Below the pieces are notes generated by a model that was given only the letters and a program-made list of their open reading frames with translations, ran no database searches and had not been told where the DNA came from. This document shows, one piece after another, positions 46,752 to 59,393 of a DNA stretch of 64,000 nucleotides. Where the stretch lies: positions 62,001 through 126,000 of the forward strand of contig NZ_LQNT01000010.1 in NCBI RefSeq assembly GCF_001619585.1, read 5' to 3'. Positions within the stretch are counted from its first letter, which is position 1; each line of letters starts with the position of its first letter. Made by a program: the position numbers and the translations under genes. This DNA comes from Bhargavaea cecembensis. GTDB taxonomy: Bacteria; Bacillota; Bacilli; Bacillales_A; Planococcaceae.

Positions 46752-47450
46752 ATGGAGTTTCTAGAATGGCGGCATGTGTTTAAACTGGACCCGACCAAGG
46801 AGATTAGTGATGAAGCGCTGGAGCGGGTGTGCGAGTCGGGGACGGATGGCCTGATCGTCGGCGGAACGGACAATGTGACGCTTGATAATGTGCTTGCGCT
46901 TCTCATGCGCATCCGCAGGTATTCGGTGCCGGTCGTCCTCGAGGTATCGGACGTTGAAGCGATCACACCGGGCTTCGACGGCTTCCTCATTCCGACCGTG
47001 CTGAACACTGACAACGCCTCTTGGATCAAGGGCCATCAGTTCGCGGCGATCCGCGAGTACGGCGATCTGATGGACTTCAGCGAGATCCTGGCGGAGGGCT
47101 ATGTCATCCTTAACCCTGACTGCAAGGCGGCAAGGCTGACCGGGGCAAAGGCGCCCCTCGAGACGGAGGACGTCATCGCCTATGCCCGGCTCGCGGAGCA
47201 TTTCTTCCGCCTGCCCGTCCTATACCTGGAGTACAGCGGCACCTACGGCGATCCGGAAACGGTCAGCCGCACGGCCCAGGTGCTGAAAGGCACCCGCCTC
47301 GTTTACGGCGGCGGCATCCGCGGAGCGGAACAGGCTTCCGAAATGGCGAGATATGCCGATACGGTTGTCGTCGGCAACATCGTCTATGAAGACCTGAAAG
47401 CGGCTCTGAAAACCGTCCGCTCGGTGAAAGAAACAAAAAAGACTATTTGA
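46752..47450 (+). CDS. pcrB: Heptaprenylglyceryl phosphate synthase
   Basis: 232 residues from ATG 46752 behind AGGTGG; the frame stays open upstream without an RBS. TIM barrel: HVFKLDPTKEIS, GLIVGGTDNVT, and RLVYGGGIRGAEQA at the phosphate site. It joins sn-glycerol 1-phosphate and heptaprenyl diphosphate. In front of pcrA, as in B. subtilis. Confidence 0.95.
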   Translation: MEFLEWRHVFKLDPTKEISDEALERVCESGTDGLIVGGTDNVTLDNVLALLMRIRRYSVPVVLEVSDVEAITPGFDGFLIPTVLNTDNASWIKGHQFAAIREYGDLMDFSEILAEGYVILNPDCKAARLTGAKAPLETEDVIAYARLAEHFFRLPVLYLEYSGTYGDPETVSRTAQVLKGTRLVYGGGIRGAEQASEMARYADTVVVGNIVYEDLKAALKTVRSVKETKKTI

Positions 47451-47459
47451 TATAAAAAT

Positions 47460-47491
47460 AGAGCAGACTGGAGCCAAACTCCCGTCTGCTC
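47460..47491 (+). other. Hairpin between pcrB and pcrA
   Basis: GAGCAGAC pairs with GTCTGCTC, with inner GGAG/CTCC. No T run follows, so readthrough into pcrA is expected. Confidence 0.45.
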
Positions 47492-47518
47492 GCACGCTTC
47501 ATCAGAAAGGAGCCACTC

Positions 47519-49771
47519 ATGGAAACCATCTCAAACAACCTCCTCAATGGCATGAACCCCGAACAGGCGAAAGCGGTCCGCACCACAGAAGGGCCGCTTC
47601 TCATCATGGCGGGAGCTGGATCCGGCAAGACGCGGGTACTGACTCACCGGATCGCCTACCTGATCGTGGAAAAGCAGGTGTATCCTTCGAAGATCCTCGC
47701 GATCACGTTCACGAACAAGGCGGCACGCGAAATGCGCGAGCGGATCGACGGCTTGCTCGGGCCCGGGACGGGCGAGCGCATGTGGGTCTCGACATTCCAC
47801 TCGATGTGCGTCCGGATCCTGCGCCGGGAGATTGACCGGATCGGCTATTCGAAGAACTTCTCGATCCTCGACGGCTCCGACCAGCTGACCGTCATCAAGA
47901 ACATCCTGAAAGAACAGAACCTCGACCCGAAACAATACGAGCCGCGCTCGCTGCTCGGCACGATTTCGAACGCGAAAAACGAACTGATCGACGCGAAGAC
48001 GTTCCAGGAGCAGGCCAATTCGTTCAACCCGTTCGAGAAAACGGCTGGCGAAGTGTATGCGGCCTACGAAAAGCGCCTCAGGAAAAACCAGTCGCTCGAC
48101 TTCGATGACCTGATCATGGTCACGATCAAGCTGTTCGAGCAGATGCCGGAAGTGCTCGAGTTCTACCAGAACAAGTTCCAGTACATCCACGTGGACGAGT
48201 ACCAGGATACGAACCACGCGCAATACAAACTGGTCCGCATGCTGGCCGACAAGTTCAAGAACCTGTGCGTCGTCGGCGACTCCGACCAGTCGATATACAG
48301 ATGGCGGGGGGCCGACATCGGCAACATCCTGTCATTCGAGAAGGACTACCCGAGTGCCGAAGTGATTCTTCTCGAGCAGAACTACCGCTCGACCCAGCGG
48401 ATTCTGAAAGCGGCCAACGACGTCATCAAGAACAACGCGAGCCGCTACGAAAAGAATCTGCGGACGGAAAACGCCGAAGGGGAGCACATTTACGTCTACA
48501 AGGCTTCCGACGAAAAGGACGAGTCCCAGTTTGTCGTCTCGAAGATCCTTGAGCTGCAGGAAAACGAGAACCGCAAGCTGACCGACTTTGCGGTCCTTTA
48601 CCGGACAAACGCACAGTCCAGGATGATCGAGGAATACCTCGTGAAGTCGAACCTGGAATACACGATCGTCGGCGGCACGAAGTTCTACGACCGCAAGGAG
48701 ATCAAGGACCTGCTTGCCTACCTCCGGCTGATTGCGAACAATGACGATGACCTGTCGCTCGCGAGGATCATCAATGAACCGAAGCGCAGCATCGGGGCGA
48801 CGACCTTCGATAAGATCGCAACCTACGCGATCCAGAACGACCTGTCGATCTTTGATGCGCTCAAAGAAGTCGACTTTATCCCGGGCCTGCAGCCTAGGGC
48901 CATCAACCAGGCAGCCGAGTTCCGCGACCTGATCGCCGGATTCACTCAGATGCAGGAGTTCCTGTCTGTCACCGAACTCGTCGAGGAAGTGCTCGAGAAG
49001 TCGGGGTACCGCGCGATGCTTCATAACGAGAAGACCATAGAGTCGGAAAGCCGCCTCGAGAACATCAACGAATTCCTGTCCGTTACGGAATCGTTCGAGA
49101 AACGCGCGGATGAGGATGAGGGCGACAAGTCGCTCGTCGCCTTCCTGACCGACCTCGCGCTGATCGCGGACATCGACTCGTTAGATAAGGAAGAAAATGC
49201 TTCGAACGAGCAGATCGTCCTTATGACGATGCACTCGGCAAAGGGGCTCGAGTTCCCGGTCGTCTTCATCATCGGGATGGAGGAAAACGTCTTCCCGCAC
49301 TCCCGCTCGATCGGAGACGAAGAGGAGATGGAAGAAGAGCGCCGGCTTGCTTACGTCGGCATTACCCGGGCGGAGGAGAAGCTGTACCTGACGTCCGCGC
49401 AGTATCGCACGCTGTATGGAAGGACAAGCTATAACAGCCCGTCCCGCTTCATTAATGAGATCTCCCAGGACATCCTCGAAACCGTCGGTGCCGGCGGATC
49501 TCAGCCGGACTACAGCCGCACGCCGATTTCCGGAGGCGGATTCGGCGGACGCCCTGCGCCACGCCAGGCCGTCCGGCGCCCGGCAGCCCGCAAAAACGGT
49601 GCTTCCGTCGGCTGGCAGCCAGGCGACAAGGCCAAGCACAAGAAGTGGGGCGAAGGCATGGTCGTCAGCGTCCGCGGCGAAGGGGAAGACAAGGAACTCG
49701 ACATCGCCTTCCCGGAACCGGTCGGCATCAAGCGCCTCCTCGCCAAATTCGCGCCGATTGAGAAGGCGTAA
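47519..49771 (+). CDS. pcrA: ATP-dependent DNA helicase PcrA
   Basis: 750 residues, UvrD/Rep superfamily 1A helicase, 3'-5'. Walker [12 protein letters not shown] near residue 32, DEYQDTN as motif [16 protein letters not shown] as motif III and [13 protein letters not shown]-like motif V ([14 protein letters not shown]). The C-terminal tail is Gly/Arg-rich then a compact domain with [26 protein letters not shown]. Array 5 separates it from ligA. Confidence 0.97.
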   Translation: METISNNLLNGMNPEQAKAVRTTEGPLLIMAGAGSGKTRVLTHRIAYLIVEKQVYPSKILAITFTNKAAREMRERIDGLLGPGTGERMWVSTFHSMCVRILRREIDRIGYSKNFSILDGSDQLTVIKNILKEQNLDPKQYEPRSLLGTISNAKNELIDAKTFQEQANSFNPFEKTAGEVYAAYEKRLRKNQSLDFDDLIMVTIKLFEQMPEVLEFYQNKFQYIHVDEYQDTNHAQYKLVRMLADKFKNLCVVGDSDQSIYRWRGADIGNILSFEKDYPSAEVILLEQNYRSTQRILKAANDVIKNNASRYEKNLRTENAEGEHIYVYKASDEKDESQFVVSKILELQENENRKLTDFAVLYRTNAQSRMIEEYLVKSNLEYTIVGGTKFYDRKEIKDLLAYLRLIANNDDDLSLARIINEPKRSIGATTFDKIATYAIQNDLSIFDALKEVDFIPGLQPRAINQAAEFRDLIAGFTQMQEFLSVTELVEEVLEKSGYRAMLHNEKTIESESRLENINEFLSVTESFEKRADEDEGDKSLVAFLTDLALIADIDSLDKEENASNEQIVLMTMHSAKGLEFPVVFIIGMEENVFPHSRSIGDEEEMEEERRLAYVGITRAEEKLYLTSAQYRTLYGRTSYNSPSRFINEISQDILETVGAGGSQPDYSRTPISGGGFGGRPAPRQAVRRPAARKNGASVGWQPGDKAKHKKWGEGMVVSVRGEGEDKELDIAFPEPVGIKRLLAKFAPIEKA

Positions 49772-49780
49772 GAGGGGCCG

Positions 49781-52033
<2,253 letters not shown>

Positions 52034-52052
52034 CCAAAGGGGAATTGCACCA

Positions 52053-53144
52053 TTGAAGATCAAGACAATCACCGCGGCCGCCATCGCCGCGCTGCTGCTT
52101 TCCGGCTGCCTGCCGAAAAGCGAGGAGCCGGAAGAGGCCACGGACCAGATAAAAGAGGAACAGGAGACCCGGGTCATCATTCCGACCCACCAGCTGGATG
52201 AAGAATATTACCGGATGCTCCTGCCCTATAAGAAAAGCGCATCTTACGGCCTTGTCGTCAGCATGCTGAACTCACAGTACAACATCGCGGAAGTCGAGGG
52301 CGGACTAATGCGCCTGTCGCAGCAGCACTTCCCGACGGACGAGTACTATTACCAGGAAGGCCAGTATCTCGACCAGGATACGATCCTATCCTGGCTTGGC
52401 GGCTATGACAAAGAGAATAACCCTGAAGGGCTGAACCCGGCGGGCCAGGATAACCCCCGTTACATCGCCCATATACTTGAGCAGAACTACCTGAAACGCA
52501 CTGCCGAGGACAAGATCCGTCTTGAAGGGGTCTCGCTGGGGATAGCCCTGAATACGGTGAACTCCGTCACCGGTGACAAGCTCCCGGCCGCGCAGATCGA
52601 GGAAAACGGCAAAAAAGCCGCTGCCGAAATCGTGAAGCGGATGCGGGGCATCGAAGGCCTGAAAGAAGTGCCGATCGTCATCGGCCTGTTCAAGCAAAGC
52701 CCGAAAACCGACATCGTCCCCGGGAACTACTTTGCAAAAGGCGTTGCGGAAAAGGGCAAGGATGTCCTGTCCGGCTGGGATCCTATCAATGAAGAATTTG
52801 TAATGTTCCCGACCAGCTCAAGCGAAGACCGCTACCGGGATGTCAACACGAGCTTCCGGAACCTCAAGCAGGACGTTGAAAAGTACTTCTCGTCCTTCGT
52901 CAACGTGATCGGCACCGGTTTCTACAAGGACGGCCAGATCGTCTCGATGGACATCGACATCCCGATCGAGTTTTATGGCAATGCTGAGATCATCGGCTTC
53001 ACCCAATACCTGACCGGGCTGCTCGTGGATCACTTGCCGGACATCCGTGTCGAGGTGAGCATCACTTCCACGAAAGGGCCGGAAGCGCTCATCGTGAAGG
53101 AGCGCGGTGAAGCAGAGCCATACACCCATATTTATCACAACTGA
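52053..53144 (+). CDS. camS: CamS family lipoprotein (YerH)
   Basis: 363 residues from TTG 52053 behind AAAGGGG. Lipobox LLSGC about residue 18. The family is named for a sex-pheromone precursor in the signal peptide of staphylococcal CamS; the mature protein has unknown function. Same place between ligA and gatC as in B. subtilis. The long frame extends into ligA but the signal peptide fixes the start. Confidence 0.92.
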   Translation: MKIKTITAAAIAALLLSGCLPKSEEPEEATDQIKEEQETRVIIPTHQLDEEYYRMLLPYKKSASYGLVVSMLNSQYNIAEVEGGLMRLSQQHFPTDEYYYQEGQYLDQDTILSWLGGYDKENNPEGLNPAGQDNPRYIAHILEQNYLKRTAEDKIRLEGVSLGIALNTVNSVTGDKLPAAQIEENGKKAAAEIVKRMRGIEGLKEVPIVIGLFKQSPKTDIVPGNYFAKGVAEKGKDVLSGWDPINEEFVMFPTSSSEDRYRDVNTSFRNLKQDVEKYFSSFVNVIGTGFYKDGQIVSMDIDIPIEFYGNAEIIGFTQYLTGLLVDHLPDIRVEVSITSTKGPEALIVKERGEAEPYTHIYHN

Positions 53145-53212
53145 AGCAGGCTTTCGTGATATGATAGCGAAGGCAGAAGCAGAGGATATTTGCACGATTG
53201 GAGGAGACAGTT

Positions 53213-53506
53213 ATGGCAGTGATCACGAAGGATCAGGTGAAGCATGTTGCGAATCTCGCACGGCTCGCCATTACCGAAGAAAAAGAAGTGGAATACTACA
53301 CCGAAAAACTTGCGACGATCATCGAGTTTGCCGAGCAGCTGAACGAAGTGGACACATCGGGCGTCGAACCGACGACACATCCGGTACCACTTGTGAATGT
53401 GCTCCGGGAAGACGAGCCGGCCAAAGGGCTCGATCGCGACCTGATGCTGAAAAACGTACCCGAGCATGAAGATGGCATGGTCAAAGTGCCGTCCATCCTG
53501 GGCTGA
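53213..53506 (+). CDS. gatC: Asp/Glu-tRNA(Asn/Gln) amidotransferase subunit C
   Basis: 97 residues from ATG 53213, with GGAGGAG at 53200-53206 deciding against the TTG at 53198. [16 protein letters not shown]-like opening and [12 protein letters not shown] near the end are typical. Structural subunit that holds GatA and GatB together. Confidence 0.94.
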   Translation: MAVITKDQVKHVANLARLAITEEKEVEYYTEKLATIIEFAEQLNEVDTSGVEPTTHPVPLVNVLREDEPAKGLDRDLMLKNVPEHEDGMVKVPSILG

Positions 53507-53530
53507 CGGACAGAGGAGGAAACCAGAAAG

Positions 53531-55000
53531 ATGACGCTATTCAATCATTCCGCGAAAGAGCTCCAGCAGCTCCTACATAACAAGGAAGTGTCCGCCGTTG
53601 AACTGACGGACGAGGCGTTCCGCCGCATCGACAAGGTCGACGGCGATGTCAAAGCCTTCCTTGCGCTCGACGAAGAGCGGGCGAAGGCGCGCGCAGCTGA
53701 GCTCGACAACACGCCGGTGGACCAGCGGGGCCCGCTCCACGGCCTGCCGGTCGGCGTGAAAGACAACATCGTGACAGAAGGCCTCGAGACCACATGCGCC
53801 AGCCGCATGCTCGGCGGATTCGACCCGATCTATAATGCTACGGCTGCAAAAAAGCTCGATGACGCGGGCCTGATCACAGTCGGCAAGGTGAACATGGACG
53901 AGTTCGCAATGGGCGGCTCGACCGAAAACTCATACTACAAAAAGACGGCAAACCCGTGGAACCTTGAATATGTCCCGGGCGGCTCATCGGGCGGTTCCGC
54001 CGCGGCGGTCGCAGCAGGGGAAGTTCCGTTTACGCTCGGTTCCGATACGGGCGGTTCGATCCGCCAGCCGGCAGCGTACTGCGGCGTTGTCGGCATGAAG
54101 CCGACCTACGGCCGCGTCTCCCGTTACGGCCTGGTCGCATTCGCTTCATCGCTTGACCAGATCGGCCCGATCACGCGCACGGTCGAGGACAACGCGTTCC
54201 TCCTGTCCGCTATTTCCGGACATGACCCGTACGACTCCACATCGTTCGACGTAGAGGTGCCTGACTTTGCATCGGCACTGACAGGCGATATCAAGGGCCT
54301 CAAGATCGGCATCGCGTCCGAGTACCTCGGCGAAGGCGTCGGGGAAGCGTCCCGAAATGCCGTCAAAGATGCCATCAAGGTACTGGAGTCGCTCGGAGCG
54401 GAAGTGGGGGAAATCTCGCTGCCGCACACGAAGTATGCACTTCCTGCCTACTACCTGCTCAGCTCTTCCGAAGCGTCCTCGAACCTTGCCCGCTTTGACG
54501 GCATCCGCTACGGATACCGCGCGGAAGGCATCGAGAACCTGGAAGACCTGTACAAGCAGACGCGCGCCGAAGGCTTTGGCGACGAAGTCAAGACCCGGAT
54601 CATGCTCGGCACATTCGCCCTCAGCTCCGGCTTCTACGATGCCTACTACAAAAAGGCTCAGAAGGTCCGCACGCTTGTGCGTGACGACTTCACGAACGCA
54701 TTCGAGAAGTACGACGTCGTCATTGGCCCGACTGCTCCGACACCTGCGTTCAAAATCGGTGAGCTGATCGACGACCAGCTCACGATGTATGCAAACGACA
54801 TCCTGACGATCCCGGTCAACCTTGCGGGCGTACCGGCGATCTCGGTCCCTTGCGGATTCGACAATGGCCTGCCGCTCGGCCTTCAGGTCATCGGCCGCCA
54901 CTTTGACGAGTCGACGGTCTACCGTGTCGCCCACGCGTTTGAACAGGCGACCGACTTCCACAAGCGGATGCCGGAAATTCGGGAGGGATTGGAACGATGA
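53531..55000 (+). CDS. gatA: Asp/Glu-tRNA(Asn/Gln) amidotransferase subunit A
   Basis: 489 residues, amidase signature enzyme providing ammonia from glutamine. [10 protein letters not shown] has the catalytic Lys and [16 protein letters not shown] the two serines. RBS GAGGAGG. Overlaps gatB by 4 nt. Confidence 0.97.
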   Translation: MTLFNHSAKELQQLLHNKEVSAVELTDEAFRRIDKVDGDVKAFLALDEERAKARAAELDNTPVDQRGPLHGLPVGVKDNIVTEGLETTCASRMLGGFDPIYNATAAKKLDDAGLITVGKVNMDEFAMGGSTENSYYKKTANPWNLEYVPGGSSGGSAAAVAAGEVPFTLGSDTGGSIRQPAAYCGVVGMKPTYGRVSRYGLVAFASSLDQIGPITRTVEDNAFLLSAISGHDPYDSTSFDVEVPDFASALTGDIKGLKIGIASEYLGEGVGEASRNAVKDAIKVLESLGAEVGEISLPHTKYALPAYYLLSSSEASSNLARFDGIRYGYRAEGIENLEDLYKQTRAEGFGDEVKTRIMLGTFALSSGFYDAYYKKAQKVRTLVRDDFTNAFEKYDVVIGPTAPTPAFKIGELIDDQLTMYANDILTIPVNLAGVPAISVPCGFDNGLPLGLQVIGRHFDESTVYRVAHAFEQATDFHKRMPEIREGLER

Positions 55001-56427
55001 ACTTTGAAACCGTCATTGGACTTGAAGTCCACGTTGAACTGAAAACTGACTCGAAGATTTTCTCTCCGGCCCCGAACCATTTCGGCGCGGGACCGAACAC
55101 CAATACACATGTCATTGACCTCGGTTATCCTGGCGTACTCCCGGTGCTCAACAAGCGCGCTGTCGAGTTCGGCATGAAGGCCGCGATGGCTTTGAACTGC
55201 CAGATCAACCAGGAGACGAAGTTTGACCGGAAGAACTACTTCTACCCGGACAACCCGAAAGCCTACCAGATCTCCCAGTTCGACAAGCCGATCGGCGAGC
55301 ATGGCTGGATTGAGATCGAAGTCGAAGGCAAGAAAAAGCGCATCGGCATCACGCGCCTCCACCTCGAGGAAGATGCGGGCAAGCTGAACCACACCGACAA
55401 TGGCTACTCCCTCGTCGACTACAACCGTCAGGGCACGCCGCTGATCGAGATCGTTTCGGAGCCGGACATCCGCACACCGGAAGAGGCTTACGCGTATCTC
55501 GAAAAGCTGAAGTCGATCATCCAGTACACGGGCGTTTCCGACGTGAAGATGGAAGAAGGCTCGCTCCGCTGCGACGCCAACATCTCGCTGCGCCCTTACG
55601 GCCAGGAAGAGTTCGGCACAAAAGCCGAGCTGAAGAACCTGAACTCCTTCAACTTCGTCCGCAGAGGCCTCGAGCACGAACAGAAGCGCCAGGCGGAAGT
55701 ACTCCTTTCCGGGGGCATCATCGAGCAGGAGACTCGCCGCTTCGACGAGTCGACCGGCAAGACGATCCTCATGCGTGTCAAGGAAGGCTCTGACGACTAC
55801 CGCTACTTCCCGGAACCGGATCTCACCGACCTCTCGATCGATGACGAGTGGATGGAACGTATCCGCGCCGAGATTCCGGAACTGCCGGATGCACGGAAAG
55901 AGCGCTACGTGAACGATCTCGGCCTCCCGGCGTACGACGCGATGGTCCTGACACTGACCAAGGACATGTCCGACTTCTTCGACGCGACGGTCCAGGCCGG
56001 AGCAGATGCGAAGCTGGCGTCCAACTGGCTCATGGGTGAAGTTTCCGCCTACATGAACACGAACCAGAAGGAACTCTCCGACACCGGACTTACGCCGAAC
56101 AATCTCGCAGGCATGATCAAGCTGATCGAGGAAGGCACGATCTCCTCGAAGATCGCGAAGAAAGTGTTCAAGGAACTCGCGGACAACGGCGGCGATCCGG
56201 AAAAGATCGTCAAGGAGAAAGGCCTCGTCCAGATCTCCGACGAAGGCGAACTCCTGAAAGTCGTCACCGAAGTGCTGGACAACAACCAGCAGTCGATCGA
56301 CGACTTCAAGGAAGGGAAAGACCGCGCCGTCGGCTTCCTCGTCGGCCAGGTCATGAAAGCGACGAAAGGCCAGGCCAACCCGCCGCTCGTCAACAAACTC
56401 ATCAACCAGGAAATCCGCAAACGCTGA
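54997..56427 (+). CDS. gatB: Asp/Glu-tRNA(Asn/Gln) amidotransferase subunit B
   Basis: 476 residues; the kinase-like subunit that phosphorylates Glu-tRNA(Gln) or Asp-tRNA(Asn). [20 protein letters not shown] at the start, [16 protein letters not shown] and [10 protein letters not shown] in the catalytic part, and a YqeY-like tail. Last gene of gatCAB; terminator follows. Confidence 0.97.
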   Translation: MNFETVIGLEVHVELKTDSKIFSPAPNHFGAGPNTNTHVIDLGYPGVLPVLNKRAVEFGMKAAMALNCQINQETKFDRKNYFYPDNPKAYQISQFDKPIGEHGWIEIEVEGKKKRIGITRLHLEEDAGKLNHTDNGYSLVDYNRQGTPLIEIVSEPDIRTPEEAYAYLEKLKSIIQYTGVSDVKMEEGSLRCDANISLRPYGQEEFGTKAELKNLNSFNFVRRGLEHEQKRQAEVLLSGGIIEQETRRFDESTGKTILMRVKEGSDDYRYFPEPDLTDLSIDDEWMERIRAEIPELPDARKERYVNDLGLPAYDAMVLTLTKDMSDFFDATVQAGADAKLASNWLMGEVSAYMNTNQKELSDTGLTPNNLAGMIKLIEEGTISSKIAKKVFKELADNGGDPEKIVKEKGLVQISDEGELLKVVTEVLDNNQQSIDDFKEGKDRAVGFLVGQVMKATKGQANPPLVNKLINQEIRKR

Positions 56428-56433
56428 TTCCAG

Positions 56434-56459
56434 AGACCGTCCTCCGGGGCGGTCTTTTT
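56434..56459 (+). terminator. gatCAB terminator
   Basis: AGACCG-CC pairs with GG-CGGTCT, followed by TTTTT. Confidence 0.85.
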
Positions 56460-56483
56460 GCGTTGGCGGGGAAGGCAGGAGGC

Positions 56484-56567
56484 GAATGTGCAAACTCGTG
56501 GAGGGAACGTGCAGACTCGGGGACGGAACATAAAGACTCAGGCAATCAACGTGTGAACTCACAGAGA
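56484..56567. repeat. 21-nt intergenic array (array 6, 4 units)
   Basis: Units of the type GAACGTGCAGACTC start at 56484, 56505, 56526 and 56547, 21 nt apart; the last is degenerate. The rest of 56568-56749 is AT-richer with no gene and no clear promoter. Confidence 0.7.
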
Positions 56568-56749
56568 AAATTGATTATTTCGTTCCCATGGGACAAATCG
56601 ATTAGTCTCTTTCAGACTCCGTCAATTTGTCTCGGCTATCGTTACTTCCGGCCTTTCTTTGTCCTTGTATAAACAGCCCTTCCTTCACAGTTTAAACAGG
56701 TTGTCTTAGTCAATAGAAGAGTGAGCGCATTTTGAAGGGAGAGGTGTAG

Positions 56750-57367
56750 ATGAAGAAGCTGTGGGTTGGAGGAATGGCAAGCGGATTGCTGGCGGCGGTA
56801 TTGGCCGGCTGCGGAGGACAGGACCAGGGAACGGATAACGGGGAAACGGACACGGGTACCGAGGACACCGAAAACACGGAGACTGTCCAGGAAGACACCG
56901 GTCATAATCCGGCGGAAGATGTCCTCGTCCAGCTGCAGGACGTGGAAGGAGAACCGGTAGCCCAGGCGGTGCTCAGTGAGGTTGACGAAGGCTCCGTCCA
57001 TGTGGAACTGGCCGTCGAAAACCTTCCGGCCGGTACGCACGCGTTTCATGTGCATGAGAAAGGAAGCTGTGAAGCACCGGACTTTGAGTCAGCCGGCGGC
57101 CATTATAACCCAGGCGGCACTGAACACGGCAAGGACAGCGAAAATGGCCCGCATGCCGGTGATTTCGACAATATAGAAGTTGGTGAGGATGGTACGGCGA
57201 AGGTAGAGTTTGACACGGACCAGATCTCCCTTCAGGAAGATGCCGACAACACCCTGTTCACCGAAGAAGGTACGTCACTCGTGATCCATGCTGGTGCGGA
57301 TGATTACACCTCACAGCCTTCAGGAGATGCCGGTGAACGGATCGCCTGCGGCGTGATCCAGAAGTGA
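56750..57367 (+). CDS. Cu/Zn superoxide dismutase lipoprotein
   Basis: 205 residues. Signal peptide with lipobox VLAGC, then an acidic Thr/Glu/Asp linker to about residue 55, then the SOD domain. HAFHVHEKGSC, GGHYNPGGTEHG, HAGDFDN and VIHAGADDY supply the histidines and Asp that bind Cu and Zn, and GERIACGVI the disulfide Cys. All metal ligands appear present, unlike what I recall for B. subtilis YojM. Expected to work outside the cell membrane. Confidence 0.92.
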   Translation: MKKLWVGGMASGLLAAVLAGCGGQDQGTDNGETDTGTEDTENTETVQEDTGHNPAEDVLVQLQDVEGEPVAQAVLSEVDEGSVHVELAVENLPAGTHAFHVHEKGSCEAPDFESAGGHYNPGGTEHGKDSENGPHAGDFDNIEVGEDGTAKVEFDTDQISLQEDADNTLFTEEGTSLVIHAGADDYTSQPSGDAGERIACGVIQK

Positions 57368-57431
57368 TTGAAACCTAAAGATGGTCCCTTCTATTGAAAT
57401 TCAGTAAACTGGATTCAGGAGGGGATGTCAG

Positions 57432-58001
57432 ATGAAAACGGAACAGCAATATTTTGAAGAAGGTAAAACGCTCGCCGATTATATGGAGGGCATGACGACC
57501 CATAAGGAAAATAGCGAGAAAGTATACGAAGGCTTTAAATTGCCTCAGGACGATAAGTTCATCGCGCTCCTTAAAGAAAAGCAGCCGCATGTCCTGGTGA
57601 TTACGGAAGACTGGTGCGGAGATGCGATGATGAACAATCCGATCCTCCGTCACATTGTCGAGGCGGCAGGCATTGAGGCCCGCATCGCCTATCGCGACGC
57701 GGATACCGAACTGATCGACCGCTGGCTCACAAACGGCGGACGCTCGATTCCGGTTTATCTTCTTCTGGACAAGGGCGGAGACGTATTGGCCAAGTGGGGC
57801 CCGCGTGCGCCACAGGTGCAGGAATACGTCATGGAGCAGCGCGAAACGCTCCCGCCGAAGGACGCTCCGGATTTCGAGGAAAAGCAGAAGGAACTGTTCA
57901 AGAACCTCTATGTCGAGTACACGTCCAATGCGGACTATTGGCTCTGGGTGTACGAAGACATCCGCCGCACATTCATGACGGCGCTTCAGAAGCAGGACTG
58001 A
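57432..58001 (+). CDS. Thioredoxin-family protein with a single active-site Cys
   Basis: 189 residues, soluble. VLVITEDWCGDAMMN near residue 57-70 stands where thioredoxins have WCGPC, and SIPVYLLLDKGG holds the cis-Pro. Only the first Cys of the CxxC remains, so a monothiol or non-redox role is likely. RBS CAGGAGGGG. Known from Bacillales as an uncharacterised thioredoxin-like family. Confidence 0.85.
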   Translation: MKTEQQYFEEGKTLADYMEGMTTHKENSEKVYEGFKLPQDDKFIALLKEKQPHVLVITEDWCGDAMMNNPILRHIVEAAGIEARIAYRDADTELIDRWLTNGGRSIPVYLLLDKGGDVLAKWGPRAPQVQEYVMEQRETLPPKDAPDFEEKQKELFKNLYVEYTSNADYWLWVYEDIRRTFMTALQKQD

Positions 58002-58052
58002 ACCTCCGGCTTGCGCGCTGGGCCGGACAGGCATATGATGAAAGAAAGGGGA

Positions 58053-58076
58053 GTCGGCGGCCGCCGGCTTCTTTTT
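58053..58076 (+). terminator. Terminator of the thioredoxin-like gene
   Basis: GTCGGCGG pairs with CCGCCGGC (one G-U), then TTCTTTTT. The loop is tight. Confidence 0.6.
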
Positions 58077-58150
58077 GTCGGATACCGCAACATTTGACGG
58101 AACCCGCCGTCATATCCTATATAAGTACTCAAGAAGCGAGAGGACAACTT

Positions 58151-59065
58151 ATGACTAAATGTGCACGCATCATTTATAACCCGACGTCCGGCCGCGAAAT
58201 TTTCCGGAAGCATCTTCCGGAAGTGCTCGTTCGGCTGGAGGAGGCCGGCTATGAAACGTCCTGCCACGCCACGACCTGCGAAGGTGACGCGACGGAGGCC
58301 GCCAAGAAGGCCGTCGAGCGCGGATTTGACATCATTATTGCTGTCGGTGGAGACGGTACCCTGAACGAAGTCGTCGCGGGTGTCAGCGGCTATGAAAAAC
58401 GGCCAAAGCTTGGACTGATCCCGATGGGGACGACAAACGACTTTGCCCGTGCAGTCCATATTCCGAGGGACATTGATGAGGCGCTTGATATCATCATCGC
58501 CGGCGAGACAATCCCGGTCGACGTCGGCATCGTCAACGACCGCCATTTCATCAACATCGCCGGGGGCGGCAAGATCACTGAACTTACCTATGAGGTGCCG
58601 AGCAAGCTGAAGACCGTTCTTGGCCAGCTGGCCTACTACCTGAAGGGCATTGAGATGCTTCCTTCAATCAAAGCTTCCCGCGTCCGCATCGAATACGATG
58701 GCGAAGTGTTCGACGATGAGGCCATGCTGTTCCTTGTCGGCCTTACCAACTCGGTCGGCGGTTTCGAAAAACTGGCGCCGAACGCCAGCATAAACGACGG
58801 CCGGTTCAGCATGTTCATCCTGAAAAAATGCAATCTGTATGAATTCATCCGCGTCGTCAGCCTGGCGCTCCGCGGCGAGCACCTGAACGACCCGCTCGTC
58901 ATCCATGCCATGCCGTCAAAGATCGAGGTCACCTCAGACGAGAAAGTGCAGCTGAACCTCGACGGCGAATTCGGCGGCCTCTTGCCGGCCCGTTTTGAAA
59001 ACCTCTACCGCCACATCGAAATGTTCGTCCCGATTGATCAAATCAGGGAACAGGATCGAGTGTGA
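58151..59065 (+). CDS. dgkB: Diacylglycerol kinase
   Basis: 304 residues from ATG 58151 with AGAGGA upstream; the frame is open far back into the previous gene. IIYNPTSGRE at the start and VGGDGTLNEVV near residue 64 are the nucleotide-binding motifs, then PMGTTNDFAR. DgkB (YerQ) phosphorylates diacylglycerol released by lipoteichoic acid synthesis. Follows gatCAB at a short distance, as in B. subtilis. Confidence 0.95.
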   Translation: MTKCARIIYNPTSGREIFRKHLPEVLVRLEEAGYETSCHATTCEGDATEAAKKAVERGFDIIIAVGGDGTLNEVVAGVSGYEKRPKLGLIPMGTTNDFARAVHIPRDIDEALDIIIAGETIPVDVGIVNDRHFINIAGGGKITELTYEVPSKLKTVLGQLAYYLKGIEMLPSIKASRVRIEYDGEVFDDEAMLFLVGLTNSVGGFEKLAPNASINDGRFSMFILKKCNLYEFIRVVSLALRGEHLNDPLVIHAMPSKIEVTSDEKVQLNLDGEFGGLLPARFENLYRHIEMFVPIDQIREQDRV

Positions 59066-59072
59066 TCGGAGG

Positions 59073-59102
59073 AAAACCCCCGCTTTGGCGGGGGTTTTTT
59101 GA
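59073..59102 (+). terminator. dgkB terminator
   Basis: AAAACCCCCGC pairs with GCGGGGGTTTT around TTTG, then more T. Confidence 0.9.
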
Positions 59103-59115
59103 TTTGTGGGAGTGC

Positions 59116-59220
59116 GAAAGTGACGAATGAGGCCGTGAAAGTGGCGAAACACCGTTCGAAAGTGACGAATCCGACTCTGAAAGTGACGCATCGCCGCCTG
59201 AAAGTGACGATTGATGATTG
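59116..59220. repeat. 21-nt intergenic array (array 7, 5 units)
   Basis: GAAAGTGACGAAT-type cores start at 59116, 59137, 59158, 59179 and 59200, exactly 21 nt apart. Same core as arrays 3 and 8. It begins 14 nt after the dgkB terminator T run. The remaining 59221-59393 shows nothing certain. Confidence 0.88.
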
Positions 59221-59393
59221 GAGTCAAAAAAACCATCTTTCCAATTTGCGACCATATCGAGGATCAAAATTAGATTATGGAACACTATCCGATGCCAAGA
59301 TCAGAAAGTGCTCGTTTACAGAGATCTTGCTGGGATTCTCTGTCCTCTCAATGCGTGGTATGGTAGGGGAAATGAGGAGGCGGAGGTATTGAT

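Noticed and set aside
58934-59236. Heptad-like peptides readable through the 21-nt arrays
   Set aside because: A 21-nt period gives heptads in any open frame. The 20-nt array breaks every frame and no RBS marks these frames.
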